NCBI GenBank assembly: GCA_033980235.1
Contig: CM067075.1
Location: 19,232,844-19,296,843 of the forward strand
Length of the DNA stretch: 64,000 nt
From: Diadema setosum
Lineage: Eukaryota > Echinodermata > Echinoidea > Diadematoida > Diadematidae
Direction of reading: 5' to 3'
In this document: positions 12,434-26,282 of the stretch, piece by piece
How positions within the stretch are numbered: the stretch's first letter is position 1
How the letters are laid out: each line of letters opens with the position of its first letter
Notes under the pieces: model-generated
Database searches by the model: none
Seen by the model: the letters and a program-made list of their open reading frames with translations, nothing else
What the model was told of the DNA's origin: nothing
Position numbers and translations under genes: made by a program

Positions 12434-14830
12434 TTGAGATGTTTCAACTATTTTCCCCATCCTTTCCCCCATTCCTCACACAGTCACATCTATAGTCACA
12501 TCTCTATTTCTGGCATCTCACAATCTCTTCCTCTCTCTCTCCTCATCCCTTCCTCCTTTTCTTCCTCACTTCACTTTCTCTATACTCCTCAGTATAATCC
12601 CCCTCTCTTCTTCCCTTATCTCTTCCTACCATTCTCCATCACCTTTACTTCTGAGGCCATTATCCTCATCCAGCATTTGCTATGCCTAATGTCTCCTGTA
12701 CCTGTTATTTCTGTTATATTTACAGTTGTTTAATTTGTCTCTTGAATGGCAGTTGTCTGTGATTCTTAAGTTTGCTTACACATGAAACAATATGTGCTCT
12801 TTTTCAGTTTGTATTATTAGGGAGTAATAGCGTATACTTGAATTGATCATTAACCTGTTTCAACTGTATTCGATTAGTTTGTTCTATTGACTTTGTGTTA
12901 CATTCATGTATGAAAAAGAAATGCACAAATAAAATCAGTTGATCAAAACCTTTCCTCCTTCATATTCCACTCTTCTGTCCAATCCCTCTCTTTCTCCTAC
13001 CAGCATCTCCTCTTGCCACTCTCCATCACCTTACCATCTTAATTCCACTCCTCTGTCTAACCCCTTCTTTCTCCTTCCCTCATCTCTTCTTACCATTCTA
13101 CATCACCTTACCTTGTGTATCTCACTCATCTGTCTAATCCCTTCTTCCTTCCAATATTTCTCCAGTTCTCCATCACCTTATCTTTTTTTTTAATCCCACT
13201 CCTCCGTCTAATCTCCTCCTTTCTTCATTTCTTCCTACCATTCTCCATCACCTTACCTTCTCTATATCCCACTCCTATCTAATCACCCTCTTTCTCCTTT
13301 CCTCATCTCCTACCATTCTCCATCACCTTATTTTCCCCCCACTCTTCTGTCTCATCCCCCTCTTCCTCCTTCCCTCCTCTCCTACAATCCCCATCACCTT
13401 GATACCTTCTCTCTGGCTCACTCCTCTGTTTAATCACCCTCTCCTTCCGTCATCTCCTCCTACCATTCTCTATCACCTTACCTTCTCTACCCCGCTTCTC
13501 TCTTTAGTCTCCCTCTCTCCTCCCCTTATCTCCATCACCATTATTTCTGAGGCCATTACCCTCATCATTGTTTGCCTATGATGATGGTCTCCTATATTTC
13601 TGTTATATTTAGAGTTATTGAATAAATTGTCTTTTAAATGACAGGTACCCTATTCTTTCTATCTAGTTCCTCTCTCTCCTTTTCTTTCTTCTCCCCCTCT
13701 TTTCCACCACCTCACATTCTCTGTCACCCACTACTAATCCTTCTCTCTCCTTCTCTCTTCTCTTGCTACCATTCTCCATTACCTTACCCTCTTTATCCCA
13801 CCCCTGTGTCTAATCCCCCTCTCCTTCCCTCTCCTTCCCTCATCTTCTACCACTTTCTGTCACCTTACCTTCTTTATCTGACTACTCTGTCTAACTTCCC
13901 TCCCTTTCTTTAATCATCTCTTCCACCCATTTGGCATCACCTTCTCTGTGGCCACTCCTCTGTCTAACCCCCTCTTTCTCCTTTCTCTTCTCCTACCATT
14001 CTCCTCTGTCATCCCCCTCTCTCCTTCCCTCATCTCCTCCTACCATTCTTGCATTACCTTACCTTATTTATCCCACTCCTCTGTCTAATCCTCTCTCTCC
14101 TTCCCTCATCTCCTGCCACTTTCCATCACCTTACCTTCGTTGTCCCACTCCCGTATCTAATTTCCCTCCCTCTCTTTCCTCATCTCTTCACCCATTTGGC
14201 ATCTCCTCCTCTATACCCCACTCCTCTGTCTAACCCCCTCTTTCTCCTTTTCTCTTCTATCATTATCTATCACCTTACCTTCTTTATCCCACTCCTCTGT
14301 CTAATCCCCCTCTTTCCTTCCCTCGTCTCTTCCTCCCATTCTCCATCACCATATCTTCTTTAATCTTATTCCGCTGTCTAATCCCCCTCTTTCCTTACCT
14401 CATATCATCTTCCCATTCTCCATCATCTTACCTTCTTTACCTTCTCCTCTTATCCCCCTCTTTCCTTCCCTTATCTCCTCTCCCATTCTCCATCACCTTA
14501 CCTTTACCCATTGCTGTCTAGTCCCCCTCATTCCTTACCTTGTATCATCCTCCCATTCTCCATCACCTTACCTTCTTTACCCTTCTCCTCTAATCCCCCT
14601 CTTTCCTTATCTCCTCTACCATTCTCCATCATCACCTTACCTTTACCATTCCCTGTCTAATCTCCTACTTTCCTTCCCTCATCTCCTCCTACCATTCTCC
14701 ATCACCTTACCTGAACTCTATCCCACTCCTCTCTCTCCTCTCATCTCTTTGCTACCATTCTCCACATTAATATTCTCCATCCCTCCATCCGTCTAATCCC
14801 ATTCTCCTTCCCCTTTTTATTTCTGTCTCC
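12434..14830 (+). repeat. Pyrimidine-rich minisatellite, period ~74 bp
   Basis: A degenerate unit containing CCATTCTCCATCACCTTACC, then a TTTATCCCACTCCTCTGTCTAA part, then CCCCCTCTTTCCTTCCCTCA, recurs about twenty times. Instances of the CATCACCTTACC block are seen near 13022, 13102, 13245, 13468, 14125, 14268, 14490, 14560 and 14700. A segment with TCTGAGGCCATTA and TTTCTGTTATATTTA occurs at both 12647-12740 and 13548-13640, so the array was also duplicated at a larger scale. Nearly all bases on the + strand are C or T, giving extreme strand asymmetry over more than 2 kb. ORFs across it are low-complexity artefacts. Confidence 0.85.
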
Positions 14831-17018
14831 CGTTCTATCCATTTCCTCTTCATTCTTCTTTCCTTTTTCCTTTCTCTCATTTAACCTTACTCCATTAATG
14901 TCCCTTTATAAAATGTAAACATAAATGCATCGCTCACATGCCAAATGATTTTACATTCATTGTAAAGTCAGGTTAACTTGTCATTATGACTACAGGTATA
15001 TCTGCATATACCCTATCAAATTCACTTTCAGAACAATAAGAAATTCAATTTCTCGACTGCTCCTGCTGTTAATGGGTGTTCATCACATATGTCTGTCAAT
15101 TTGCACTCAATGTCTACTCAAAAATATAGCGCCGATCAGCTGTGTTTTGTTGGATGAAGTTGCTATCTACTGTAGATTTCCCCTGTATAAGTTTTTCACT
15201 TTTCCTTAGTTGGCCTACACGCAGAAATAGATTTTGTCTTATCTCAAGCAGATAAATTGATGTCATAGTTGGATAAATCATTTTGTTAATTTACAAATTG
15301 AAAATGTACTCTGTTGTAGGAAAACAAAGTGTGGAGCAGGATATCTTATTTGTTTAGACCTCACAACATTTCTTATTTCCTGTGGTATTCCAACATGACA
15401 TTTCCATTAATGATCAGGAAGTAATTAACTGTGTTAGATTTTTCATTTTTTGTGTATCTTCACTCAGGATTTATGAAAAGGAATCTATGATATGAAATGA
15501 AATATTGTCCACAGCTGTGTCAGTGATTTTATGACAACAAAATGGTAACATAATTGTTTTAAATAGCTTTAACAATCACTGTTTGATAAATTTTACTGCC
15601 CCTGGTGTGATGGTTATCAAACAGTCTAACACTGAATTATCTGATACCTGAATCTGTGATACCTGAATACGATTTATTCCTCACAGATACTCAATACAGC
15701 TGCCTGCAAATTCTGCCAACAAATGATCGTGAGCATATGGAGCAAGGGTTTGAATTGATGTAGAATGGGTATACTCGGATCTCCCTGTATGGATAGGATG
15801 TCTCGCTTTGGAGTTAATTGCGTTGTGATTTCATTAGTGAGCATACTGGCTGCACCAATGATGACCCAGTCTTTCCATGTAATCACTTTTTAATGAATTC
15901 TCCAAGGAGACAAAATCTGTATGAGTGAAATAGTTTTCTCCCACCCCACTCCATGTCTGCTGTAGACGTGAATGACTCATATCTGGTAAATGATAGCATA
16001 GAGAAGATATTTTTGACAAGTTGAACAAACCATAGTAGGCCTACCTGACAAGACAGTGTACCACCACTGACATACATGCATGACCTATTTTACCAATAAT
16101 GAGAAGACATTCACCAAAAAAAAAAGCTTCAAAATGGAAATCTTAATTCTCCAATTTAAGACATACGTTTATGGAGTATAATCTAGTATCAAGTATACCA
16201 CAGAATATAAACATTTTCCTTCAGTCAATCTTTGAAGTGCCATGGTGTAACCCAAACTTTGGAATACCATCGTCTAAATTATCAATTCTCCTTATCGCAT
16301 ACTTATGGCTCTCTGAATCTGAACGTGTGTGGCACTCTAATTTTTTTCACCTTTAATTAAAGATATAAACTTCCGGGTAGGGAACGTGCAATGTGTAATA
16401 TCTATGCTTTTATGCACATTGAAAGCTGAAGTACTACCAAATATTCATATATCATATCAAAATCTGTCTTATAATCTCGCGAATAAAAGAGTTATATATC
16501 TAATCTGTAACTTTACATTTGATAAATGGGATTCTTCTGCGAAGAGGCCCAATGCTGGGCCGATGATGCGAAATGATGAAATGATGGAAAATACCCATGG
16601 ATGAAGGATGTGACATGTTTCCCAACAGACTATGTTTAATCGCAATACAGACATTCATTGAAATTGGTCATGAGGTTGATCCATATTTTCTTGTGCATGA
16701 CGACTTCTGTATGTTTTTAATGTACGATCAAAGATCCCTGCCTATACTACATAGGATCTTTGGTAGGATTTTCGCAAAACCGGAAGTATACATCCCAAAA
16801 GTGATCGATCAGATATCGGTATTGCTTGATATCAGCTATATGTGAAAGAGACTCAGTTACAGCTCCCAGCACCATCTAATACAAAATGGATTGCAGAAAA
16901 AATGAAATTCAAAGGGAATTTATTAGGTCTATTTCTCTTTTTCTCCATATGTATTATCAAAGGGTATTGCCAGCTTCAGTTGGTCTCAAGACATTATAGG
17001 AATATCAGCATTGAAATA

Positions 17019-17204
17019 CAGTGGACTCCCGTTATAACGAAGTGCTCGGGACCGGCAGTTTTCTTTCGTTTTATTGAAATTTCTTTATAACCGAACAAAT
17101 AAACAATAAAAATACATAGGGCTGATAATGTTGCGGCCTGAATTTTTACTTCATTGTAACTTGATTTTCGTTATAACCGTGTTCGTTATAACGGGAGTGC
17201 ACTG
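17019..17204. mobile_element. Pogo/Tigger-like MITE, 186 bp
   Basis: It starts CAGTGGACTCCCGTTATAACG and ends with CGTTATAACGGGAGTGCACTG, flanked by TA on both sides (17017-17018 and 17205-17206). CAGTG termini with TA duplication are the hallmark of pogo/Tigger elements of the Tc1/mariner group. Non-coding. Confidence 0.85.
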
Positions 17205-18865
17205 TAAATGCAGAAGGGCCATGTTCTTTGTCAATATCTCCCTTAGGCAATGTGAAATTCATTCTTCTCTATTAAATGAGGAAGATGGGTATTGGCTTTC
17301 CTAGCTTATGTACAAGATCTTACTTGACATCTTTCTGCAGATATCCTAGACAGTGTACTATTTAGTCCCATTAATGTATGCACAAGTAAATAGAAACCTA
17401 ACACTGCTAGACAACAGAACAGGGTCTTTTAGAGTCTGCAGGGGCAATGTAAACAGGAATGTGTTACTGTGCTACTAGGCAGAAAGATTACATAATGTAC
17501 TGGAGCTGTTAATCATTGCCAGGGAATATGGATGACATTGCTATGCACTGGAATTTTTCAATTAATGCTTTGTGACTACAGGATTTGCAGTTGAAAAGGT
17601 ACCTATCTTCATTGGCCAAATTTCTTACTAGATTTAAAAGAAGAATCTAATCATATTTGTATCACACTTGTGACCAAAAACAGTATCGAATATATACCAG
17701 TAAGGAGTCAATCTTATGAAGCAAATGGTTGGAATGTACACTGGCAGTTTTCAAAGAGATAGCATAGCAAGCTATTCGTCTTGGAAATGACAGATAAAGA
17801 ATAAAATAAGGAAAAAATATGCTGATGTCAAAGATGAAGGAGAAAATATTGGAAAGTGCAAATTTGCTAAATCAAATATAAACTGTTTCATGTTCATATC
17901 AGTAATTCAATAAATATTTGTTTTTGTGTGTATGAAAAATCTTGGGATGTTAGTATGTGACTAGCATCACAAAACCGATGTAAAGCTTTGCAAGTTCTGA
18001 TTTTTATGTGAAGCCTCAAAATAGATGAAATTGATCAACCTAGTCAGTATATGTTTTTATATTTTCTGAAAGAGCAATTCTGTATAATTCTAAAGTTAAG
18101 AACCACATACAAAGGGGAAAATGTCTTTTGTGGGTTTTTTTTTTTGCAACTTTTCCAGAACACTGCTTTTTATGCCAGTAGGCTTTCTTGGATTTACAAA
18201 TTTGGAGCATTTCTTGAAAACACTTTACATGCTCTTTCAACTCTTTCAACAACTTTCAACTCTAATAATTTTTGAGATGATGATGCTTAAAATGCAATGA
18301 AAATTGGTGTTGGGCATGAACAGAATGCAGCCAATGAATGTACAAAATTGTTGCTTGATTGATAATCTGTTCATAGTGATTGCTACACAGGCCCATAAGT
18401 TTTATATCCTGTTATTTGTCCTGTTCATTGCACAGAGCACCACGTGAATAGGCACTAAACTTCAAGGCTCCTTTTCTCAGTAAACACTTTTCCAGGGGTA
18501 TACACTTTTCCAATAACTTGATAGATGAAGACAGTCAATTTGTAGTGCATTATATGCCATTTTAAAGTGTAGAGTCTGCTCAATACAGAATCTGTCCTTT
18601 TAACCAAAAATTCACGTGTGATGAGTTTTTGCTGGTTTTGTGATGCAGGGTCACGTAAATACAAGGGGAATATGAAGCCAAGGGTAATGAGCAGATTACA
18701 TACATTATAGATGAAAACAATACATCAAGCAAAACTTCAACAATGAAAAATAAAACAGAATGCTTTGTATGTCAAAACTACGACTGAGCATGTTTGATCT
18801 ATCTATCTACTATTTTGATGATATTGAATTCATTTCATTAATTCAACATTGATTATTAATTAATT

Positions 18866-19112
18866 GTGGAGGCGCTGTGGCATAGCGGATACAACTTCTG
18901 ACTCCCATTCAGAGGACCCGATTTCGATTCCCACCCAGTGCTTACATCCTTGGACAAGATGTTTTTGCCCACAAATTCCCTCTCAACCCAGGTGTATAAA
19001 TGGGTACTTGGCAACGCTAGGGTAATAATAATAATGGCAGGGCCCTCTGGTAGAGCAGTGTCAACACTGAAGAGGCTACCAGTGGATAAATAGGATGTTA
19101 TTGTTGTTGTTA
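18866..19112 (+). mobile_element. tRNA-derived SINE
   Basis: A tRNA-like head carries an A box TGGCATAGCGG (18878-18888) and a B box ATTTCGATTCC (18921-18931) with 32 bases between them. This is the geometry of an internal RNA polymerase III promoter. The body includes CCCAGGTGTATAAATGGGTA, a motif I associate with marine invertebrate SINEs, and then GAGGCTACC. The tail is TTG/TTA repeats. A 3' fragment of the same family lies at 20918-20990. Confidence 0.8.
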
Positions 19113-19319
19113 TCTGCATTACAAAAAGTCCGCACGTGAACGGTGACAAAAAGATAATGAGCTATGACATATATCCATCATTTACATACAGCCTATCAGC
19201 GTGCTTCGAACGCAAGAGACTTTTACATATTCATAAGCTGATCAAGCGTCGAATCCCCAGCTGATCCATCTGATTTATGCAAATTATGCAGGCCCTATAG
19301 CGATAACAGCGCATGCTCG

Positions 19320-20210
19320 AACCTAAGACTTGCATGCGTATGTGCGCGCCGGCGCGCCACCCCCTCCAATCAGTGTATTGCTTTGCATTTCCTGCATGCA
19401 GATGGCAAGAGTAGCTAGCCTAGCTGTGGCGCGCCAGCCCGGCTGCGTTTTTGCACGGCCTGGCTTGCTAGATTTTTACGTTGCACATACATGCACATTA
19501 TTTATGCACAGCAGTTGCTAGCTAGCTCATCTGCATGACCGATCACTAGCAAGGCTTTAGTTTTAGACTAAAATAAATCCTAAAAAATTAGCCTTCAGCT
19601 CAGACGATGAATTGCCTGCGACGAGTGAAGTCATAAGATGGAGAGCAGATGCCGTCATGGGCGAAGATCAAGAACGGAATGTAGTACTTGCACTTCTACC
19701 ACTCCTCCTAAAGTTAGAGTTAGACCAGTTGCGTTGGCACTAGCGGCATCGGCAGTACCACCAAAACTTACCAAGCCAAGAGCTCGTTGGTGGAATCCCA
19801 ATACACCATTTGATATTCAGGTGGGTAAGGAGTCAAGAGAGGCCTTTGCCTACATGTAAGCTAGTGTACATATATAAGCTAGTGTAAAAGGTCGCCTGCA
19901 GGCGCCTGGACTGAGCGCGCCCAGCCCAGCCCAGCTGCCGGCCCGGCGCGGCTGAGCTAAGCCTGGGCGCCCGGGAACTATATGCATGCTAGCCTGCGCA
20001 CCCCAAGTTCACCTAGCTAGCTGTATTTATTTATTACCAAAGACAAGATATAGCAATTAACTAGCTAGATGAATCGACTTGTAATTCAGCATGCGCTTCA
20101 GCTCCCAGGGCCCAGCTGTGCGGCCCAGGCCATCTAGCTAGTTTGCCATTTCACTAGGCGTTAGCGAGCAAAGACTAAACATTAACACACAGGTACGCGT
20201 CTGCGTCCCC
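19320..20210. other. GC/CpG-rich island inside intron 1
   Basis: This block stands out from the AT-rich intron, with CGCGCCGGCGCGCC near 19347-19360 and a GCCCAGCCCAGC to CGGGCGCC stretch at 19890-19975. Many CTAGCTAG and GCATGC palindromes occur. An ORF at 19638-19859 (73 codons) has no recognisable motif. It could be an internal promoter (vertebrate RAPGEF4 uses several), part of an unrecognised transposon, or an unannotated small gene. Confidence 0.4.
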
Positions 20211-20917
20211 GTTAACAATTTGCCTCAGGCCAATCACAGATATACAGCTTCATAACTACGGGGTAATGAATATTAAAATCTCCTGATCACGTGACCTCAC
20301 ACTCCAAAGACATTTAACCAATCAGCGTAGCGTAATCCAGTGAGAAGCACGGACGGAACATGTAATTACTTCAGTGTGTAAAGACATGGCCCGGCTTATA
20401 AACAAATATTTACTCAGGCTAAACTGACATGGTGTATGAATATTGAAAAGGTACCGATGGCGAAGTTTCACGAAATTCCTCCAAACTCAGGATGAATACA
20501 CGTGAGTATTTGCTACAATTCACTATGTAGGTGCATTGTAAAAATACAACATGTATGGCAGTGAAATAGCCCTCCCAAAACGGTCTTCAGGCTCACAGTT
20601 GGCACACCGCGCTGTCAATGTAAAATTGCATGTTATTGTAGAGCTGATTGCGTTTGAGTGGAAAATGACACCAAATTTTCAACCCGAAAGGTATCGATGT
20701 AAAATTTACACAAAACTCTACAAATGAGGTATGTGGAGCAAGCTTGAAATCTAGATTTTCATAAAAACCAGGTGTGTTTAAGCAAAAAGACATATTCTGG
20801 GAGGTATGAGTTCGTAAAGTCGAGAGTCTGTGTAAAAGTCCTATACCTGATTGTGCGCTCTGTGTGGTGCATTTAAAAACGCTCTTTTCCTATGGAGGAT
20901 GTCACCGCACTTTTTGT

Positions 20918-20990
20918 AATGGGTAGAGCAGTGGGAATACTGAAGAGGCTACCCTGGATAAATAAGATGTTATTGCTGTTGTTGTTATTA
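20918..20990 (+). mobile_element. 3' fragment of the tRNA-derived SINE at 18866
   Basis: The segment GGTAGAGCAGTG, then CTGAAGAGGCTACC, TGGATAAATA and GATGTTATTG with a GTT-rich tail matches the 3' part of the SINE at 18866-19112. The tRNA head is absent, as expected for a 5'-truncated insertion. Confidence 0.75.
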
Positions 20991-21560
20991 TCATCATTAT
21001 TAATTATTATCAGTATGATTGTCGTCATCAAATGCAAACTTGAAAACATAAATACATGGAGTACAAAGAAGATATTAAAAGAAGTGATATGATTGTGAGA
21101 ATCTCTAGTGGGAAATCTCAGGGATCCAGTAAATAATGAGCACTCTGTGGGTACCATCCTGTGTACTTGTAATTAACATTCAAAGTTCCTGTGTTCCTTT
21201 TACGAACCTGACAATTAGATTTCTGTCGTAAGCTGATAGACTATACATGTAGGCAATTCAGACCTTTCCTCAGAATAATAAACCGAAAATTTCTGTTGTA
21301 AGCCGGGTTAATGATGACGCTGACAGTCTCCAGTTGACGTTGCATAGATTTTATTAGGGAAACAAAACAGCCCCTATAAAGGGTAAACAAGCATAAATAA
21401 TTGTCAAACTTTACAATTATTTATAACAATGACCATTTCACAAATGAAATGATTTCAACCAGTCTCTCACTTTGCAATAAATATAAATTTCATATATCAT
21501 TAACTCAATATTTTGATTTCATACAATAATTCACGTTTAACAGCAATTCCAGTTTGACTT

Positions 21561-21615
21561 AGTAAAGAAGTAGTAGTAGAAGAAGAAAAAGGAGAAGGAG
21601 AAGAAGAAGAAGAAT
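21561..21615. repeat. Purine (GAA/GGA/GTA) microsatellite
   Basis: An interrupted trinucleotide run of GTA, GAA and GGA units gives an almost pure purine strand of about 55 bases. Confidence 0.9.
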
Positions 21616-24600
21616 CATAATAATATTATATCGAAAGGGTTTTACTCACCAGTCTGTCGATATAATGATTACGTTAAACTCCGGGTTCCCGCAGCTATCG
21701 TGTACGTAGTGCTTGTAACGAATATACAAAATATGTACCGAGACGCTGGCACAAAAAGTACGTCCAAATGTCTCTGAAGTAGATATAAAAATGAATTGAA
21801 TCTGTGTCTCTGTGTCTTTGTGTATTCTCATAAAAATAAATGTTGCGTTGTGCCCATGCCAACGATGCCAACGGCACACAAGCTGCGTCATTGGCATGGT
21901 CACAACGCGCCCTAACGCACTGACGCAACAATAGCGCATTGTCCCGTTTACCACATTTCTTTCTAATGGAAGGGGAAATAATATTAGATTTCCAGTTAAT
22001 TTCTGAGATCCCCCATAATTGTTATAATTGTGATATGTGTTATTCTTTTGTACTATAAGGGAGCCTATTCTTGAGCGACATGGGGTTAGTTTCTCATTTC
22101 TTTTGAAAAACTCTGAGGTGTGGGTAAGATTTCATATGTGCTGTTGGGAGAGATTATTCTTTGACCATGCATAATGATAATGTAAAAGGAATTATACAAC
22201 TGTTAAGGTTCGTCTGGCCAGCATAATATCTATGTATTCTGTGGGAGCGTTCCCTCCAGAAGTCATTCTTGTTTAGAATTTATGAACCATAAAAAGTCTG
22301 TGGCAACCAAGTTATGACAAGGAGCAATAACCATGACAGTAATCTCTGATCATCCCCAGTATTTACAGTAGAGGGGATGCCACATGGTTAAGAGACTTTG
22401 AAAAATCCAGATAAGTTTTCATGATTAGATGGTGGTCTGTTTAGAAAAGATTGTCCTGGCTGTCAATCTCTGCTTTACAACCAGATTTATTAATGAAATG
22501 TGAAAAAGGTATGGTTATTAGAAGTTTCTTTTTGGTTTCTATCAACCTTGTTAGCTCTTCCATATTCATATAATGATGACCTTTATACTTACTTGCATAA
22601 ATGAATCAAGATTATTATCATGATGGTAATAAATTAGTACAACATATACCTATTGTCACAAGTGGAAACATACATCATCATTTATCCTTTTTTTCTAAGA
22701 ATTGTTATTTCCATATTACAATTCTTTTAATGTATGTGTTTGCATCAGTTAGAAAAAAACATTCATGACTGGCTCAGTAAGCCATTGGTATTTATCACAC
22801 ATTAATGCACTTGCAGTTTTGTGCACATCTTGAAGTTTCAAGTTGTTGTTTTTTAAGAGCAGAAGAACCATAAAGTATGATTTGCTGGTGAGTGCCAAAA
22901 ATTTCTACCTGCAACAATGTTACTTTTTCATGGGGAAATATAGGAAAGATAACATGAAAAGTTACAAATTGGATATTGTAGCCAAAAGCTGCTTCCACAT
23001 GCTATTTTATTGCCTGTGAGACACATGTAAGAAGAACTTCTGTTTTCCCTTGGAGATGAAATCTTGAAAGTGGGCTGGTATCCCCTGATTGTAACTCTAA
23101 TGGCACAGGCTGCCTTGCCTCATGGATGTCATGAATAAACTTCCATAATGCACCATTAGGCAGAAGAACTATGCCCTAAGACATGCAGAGAGAAAATGAT
23201 GAAGGATGAACATGGGAGGATCTTTAGCTGATTGAAATGACACATTGGGACAGTGAGATGATTTTTCTGCTCTGGAGACATGTAGATCTAATCTCAAGTC
23301 AAGACAAGACTTATCCAGACAAGCCCTGTAGTGTGTCAGATTCTGATTGAATTCGCCTACAACCACTTTTGTAAAATGGAATCATGAGTACACAGATCTC
23401 TTGGTGACAAATCAGTACTGGAGGATAGATTAACAAACACATTTCACCTGTAAGGCACTTTGTGTAAATATTCTCTTATGGATCTATGTAGAATACAACT
23501 GGGGATTAGAGCAGAAAATGAAGAAAAACAATTCAACCTCAAAGCTTCGACAAAAGAAGATCATTTCAACAGCTTAGTTTCTCTCATCCAATTGATAGCA
23601 ATCTGGAATAAATAATATGTTGATGCTTCATGTCCTAAAGCAGGAAATGTAAGAGAAAGTGACATCTTTTATGCAATCATGGGCACTGTTATGGACTAGC
23701 AGTGATTGTTGTTGTTACACACAGTAATGTTACTGCTGAAAACAAGAACAAAAACAAGAACGGTAACAAGATCAAGAAAAAAACAACAACATGAACAGTG
23801 TCAACAACATAAACAATAGGAACAAGGATGAACAACTACTACTAATGCTATTATAAGCTGTCCTTATCACTGCTGCTACAAGCCAATATGGCTCCCCTGT
23901 AGTTTACTGTAATTTGTTGTCTTTATTGTTGTACAAAAACATCCTGCCTTACTCGCCTTTTGCTACAGGTATAGTCCTTTTCATTCATTTGAAATGCAAA
24001 TGATCCTTATGTAGTGGCAGAGCTACACACCAACCATTAACACACTTTGCCTCATTCCTTGAATAGCTGGATAACCATCAGTCTCTACATCTTCATGAAG
24101 ACTAGAAGATCAAGCCCTAATAATCCCTTAGCAAACATGAAGCTGATTTATGCTGCCATAGTAACCAGCCAAGGGTACTCCACAATGATAAGAAACACAG
24201 GAAGCATTCCTGTTGTGCATTAGAAAACAAGTGTTTGTTCTCTCTACGTGTCAAAGGGCCATTCTCCCAAAAAGTGTGCAAAACTGCGATTTTCATGTCG
24301 CCAGCATGTTCGTACAATTTAGATCGATATTTTGTCCCTCAGAAATCAACATTTTTAGTTCAATTCATCCGAGAGGTTAGACCTGTAAAATAAATATCAG
24401 TAAAGCTATTTGGACCCCCGGGATAATATTAGAAATACGATCCAAAGTTTGATGTAACCCTAAAAACCCCATGTCGCCAGAAGAAGACGTGCTCATATAA
24501 CAAGTTCTTATTCATTAACGTATCGTTTAAATCAAATCTTTTGTGCTTCATTCCATTGCCCCTCAAGTGCCTGAATGAAAAAGGATATTACATAACAATA

Positions 24601-25164
24601 TGATGTTTTGATATTTCTCCAGGAGATCATTAATATCATGTCGCCAAATCGCCGTCAGATACGTTACCCTTTCTGAGACCATTAAGAGAAGATCAAAGTA
24701 ATGCCGCATAGCATTATAATTTCATGTGTTAAACAAAGTCAACTTCACGCAGACATGGAACCATGATTTATTCATGGAATCTCTTGCTACAAAAAAATAT
24801 ACTGATCCAAAGCTGTGGAAACCTAATGTTAGATGAGCTGATATCAGATACGTTACCTAAAATTTGCTACATTTAGAAAAATGTATGCTGTTTTATGAAA
24901 GCAAAGCTCCGGTACTTTTGAATACTTAAGGTAATGATTGATCACAGAACAGAAATTGCTCAAGAAAATTAATATTTTTGTAAATAATAGTGTGAGAATA
25001 GTAACGACACATCAGATACTTTACCATCAAACACGTCAGATACGTTAGCAATAAAATGTATCGTGCAGCAAAGTTAACCGCGATGCGCTTTTGTGGGCGG
25101 ATTTAGCCAGTTGACATCGTGCTCTATACGACTTGATTAGAAAACATGCAGTTCTAAAAGGAAT

Positions 25165-25342
25165 TAAAAGTTTATTTGATGAAAAATCGGTTTTGAAGTG
25201 GCTGAGATATCCAAAATAAAGTAAAAGAAAGAGGTCCAAACAAAATGTGATGGCCGATCTACTTTCATTTGAACGTCTTCCTTTTACTTTATTATGGACA
25301 TCTCAGCCATTTCTAAACCGATTTTCATCAAAAAAAACTTTT
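25165..25342. repeat. Long hairpin with ~70-bp arms
   Basis: The left arm (about 25165-25235) and right arm (about 25273-25342) are reverse complements at high identity and include GGCTGAGATATCC against GGACATCTCAGCC, with a loop of about 40 bases. It lies inside the left half of the composite transposon. Confidence 0.75.
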
Positions 25343-26282
25343 CGTGAGTATGAGTGGACTTCAATTATCTTGCAAAAGGTTAAAAACTGAATCCTCATGT
25401 AAACCAGAACTATATTATCCCTTAGCATTATAGCATTTACAAAAAAGTGCCGTCATGCATTAGAAATCCATTTTATTTCTGTTTTGTTGAGGGTTTTTTT
25501 TTGTTTTTTGTTTGAGCGATTTGTACCACAATAAATTTTTGTCTGTAAAAATCAACTTAGGACTTTTAAGGGCTGAAGTCTGGTACTCACCTTATGTTGT
25601 CAACTTCACAGCAAACGAGGCTACATGAACGCTCTATACCTTTGTTCATTATAATTTGCATCTTATCTACATAAAATGCACTCAGTATTATGGTTTAAGT
25701 CAAGAGTACTTCCTTGGTTGCATAATGCTCTGAAAATGACTGTAGGATTTGATGTCTTAACGTTTTGCATCAGGATTTTTAATCACATGATTGAGTGATC
25801 TGGGTTTGATGTAAATCAGTAGTTAAATGTGTAAATAAACATAAATGTTTTGTCAGATACGTTACCATCGTTTCTCAATTTGTGAGACCTAATTTATTAC
25901 AGACAGGAACAAAGGAAAATTGAATTTGTGCATATCATGTGCATAGAAATCTTTTCCAACTTCATTTTTACCGTCTTCCATGTAATTACAAAATTTCGGA
26001 ACTATATCAGAAAAAAAAAGTATTGTGGATTTGTGTTTGTTTGGTTCTTGTATTTCACATATTTCTCAAAGATTTGTCAAAGGGTTATCTAATCTTCTAC
26101 CTATAACGAAATCATTCTTTACGTTTAGAAGTGCGGTGTTTTAACGAAAAAAAGTCACATTGTGATGTTCTTACAAGTTAAAATGAATTTATTGGCACGA
26201 TTGGTGCTGGGTCTGAAACACATGCTAACGGAACTTTTGATGCGTCTGATACGTTACCACACACCGTTCTTCTTCCGATTCA

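Noticed and set aside
12434..14363. Several ORFs of 60-104 codons rich in Ser, Pro and Leu.
   Set aside because: They are translations of a pyrimidine-rich minisatellite and share its period; no gene evidence.
16171..17090. Cluster of ORFs of 60-82 codons on the + strand.
   Set aside because: No family resemblance, different frames, no splice structure linking them; the last overlaps a pogo-like MITE.
19638..19859. 73-codon ORF in the GC-rich island.
   Set aside because: No recognisable motif and composition biased by the GC-rich island; kept only as part of the island finding.
21841..21930. Short inverted repeat around GTTGTGCCCATGCCAACG and TTGGCATGGTCACAAC.
   Set aside because: Arms are short and imperfect and no target duplication is visible; could be chance or a very old element.
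24654..26258. Spaced GATACGTTACC repeats considered as a CRISPR-like array.
   Set aside because: Spacing is irregular (24 to 800 bases), motifs are short, and the context is an animal intron and transposon.
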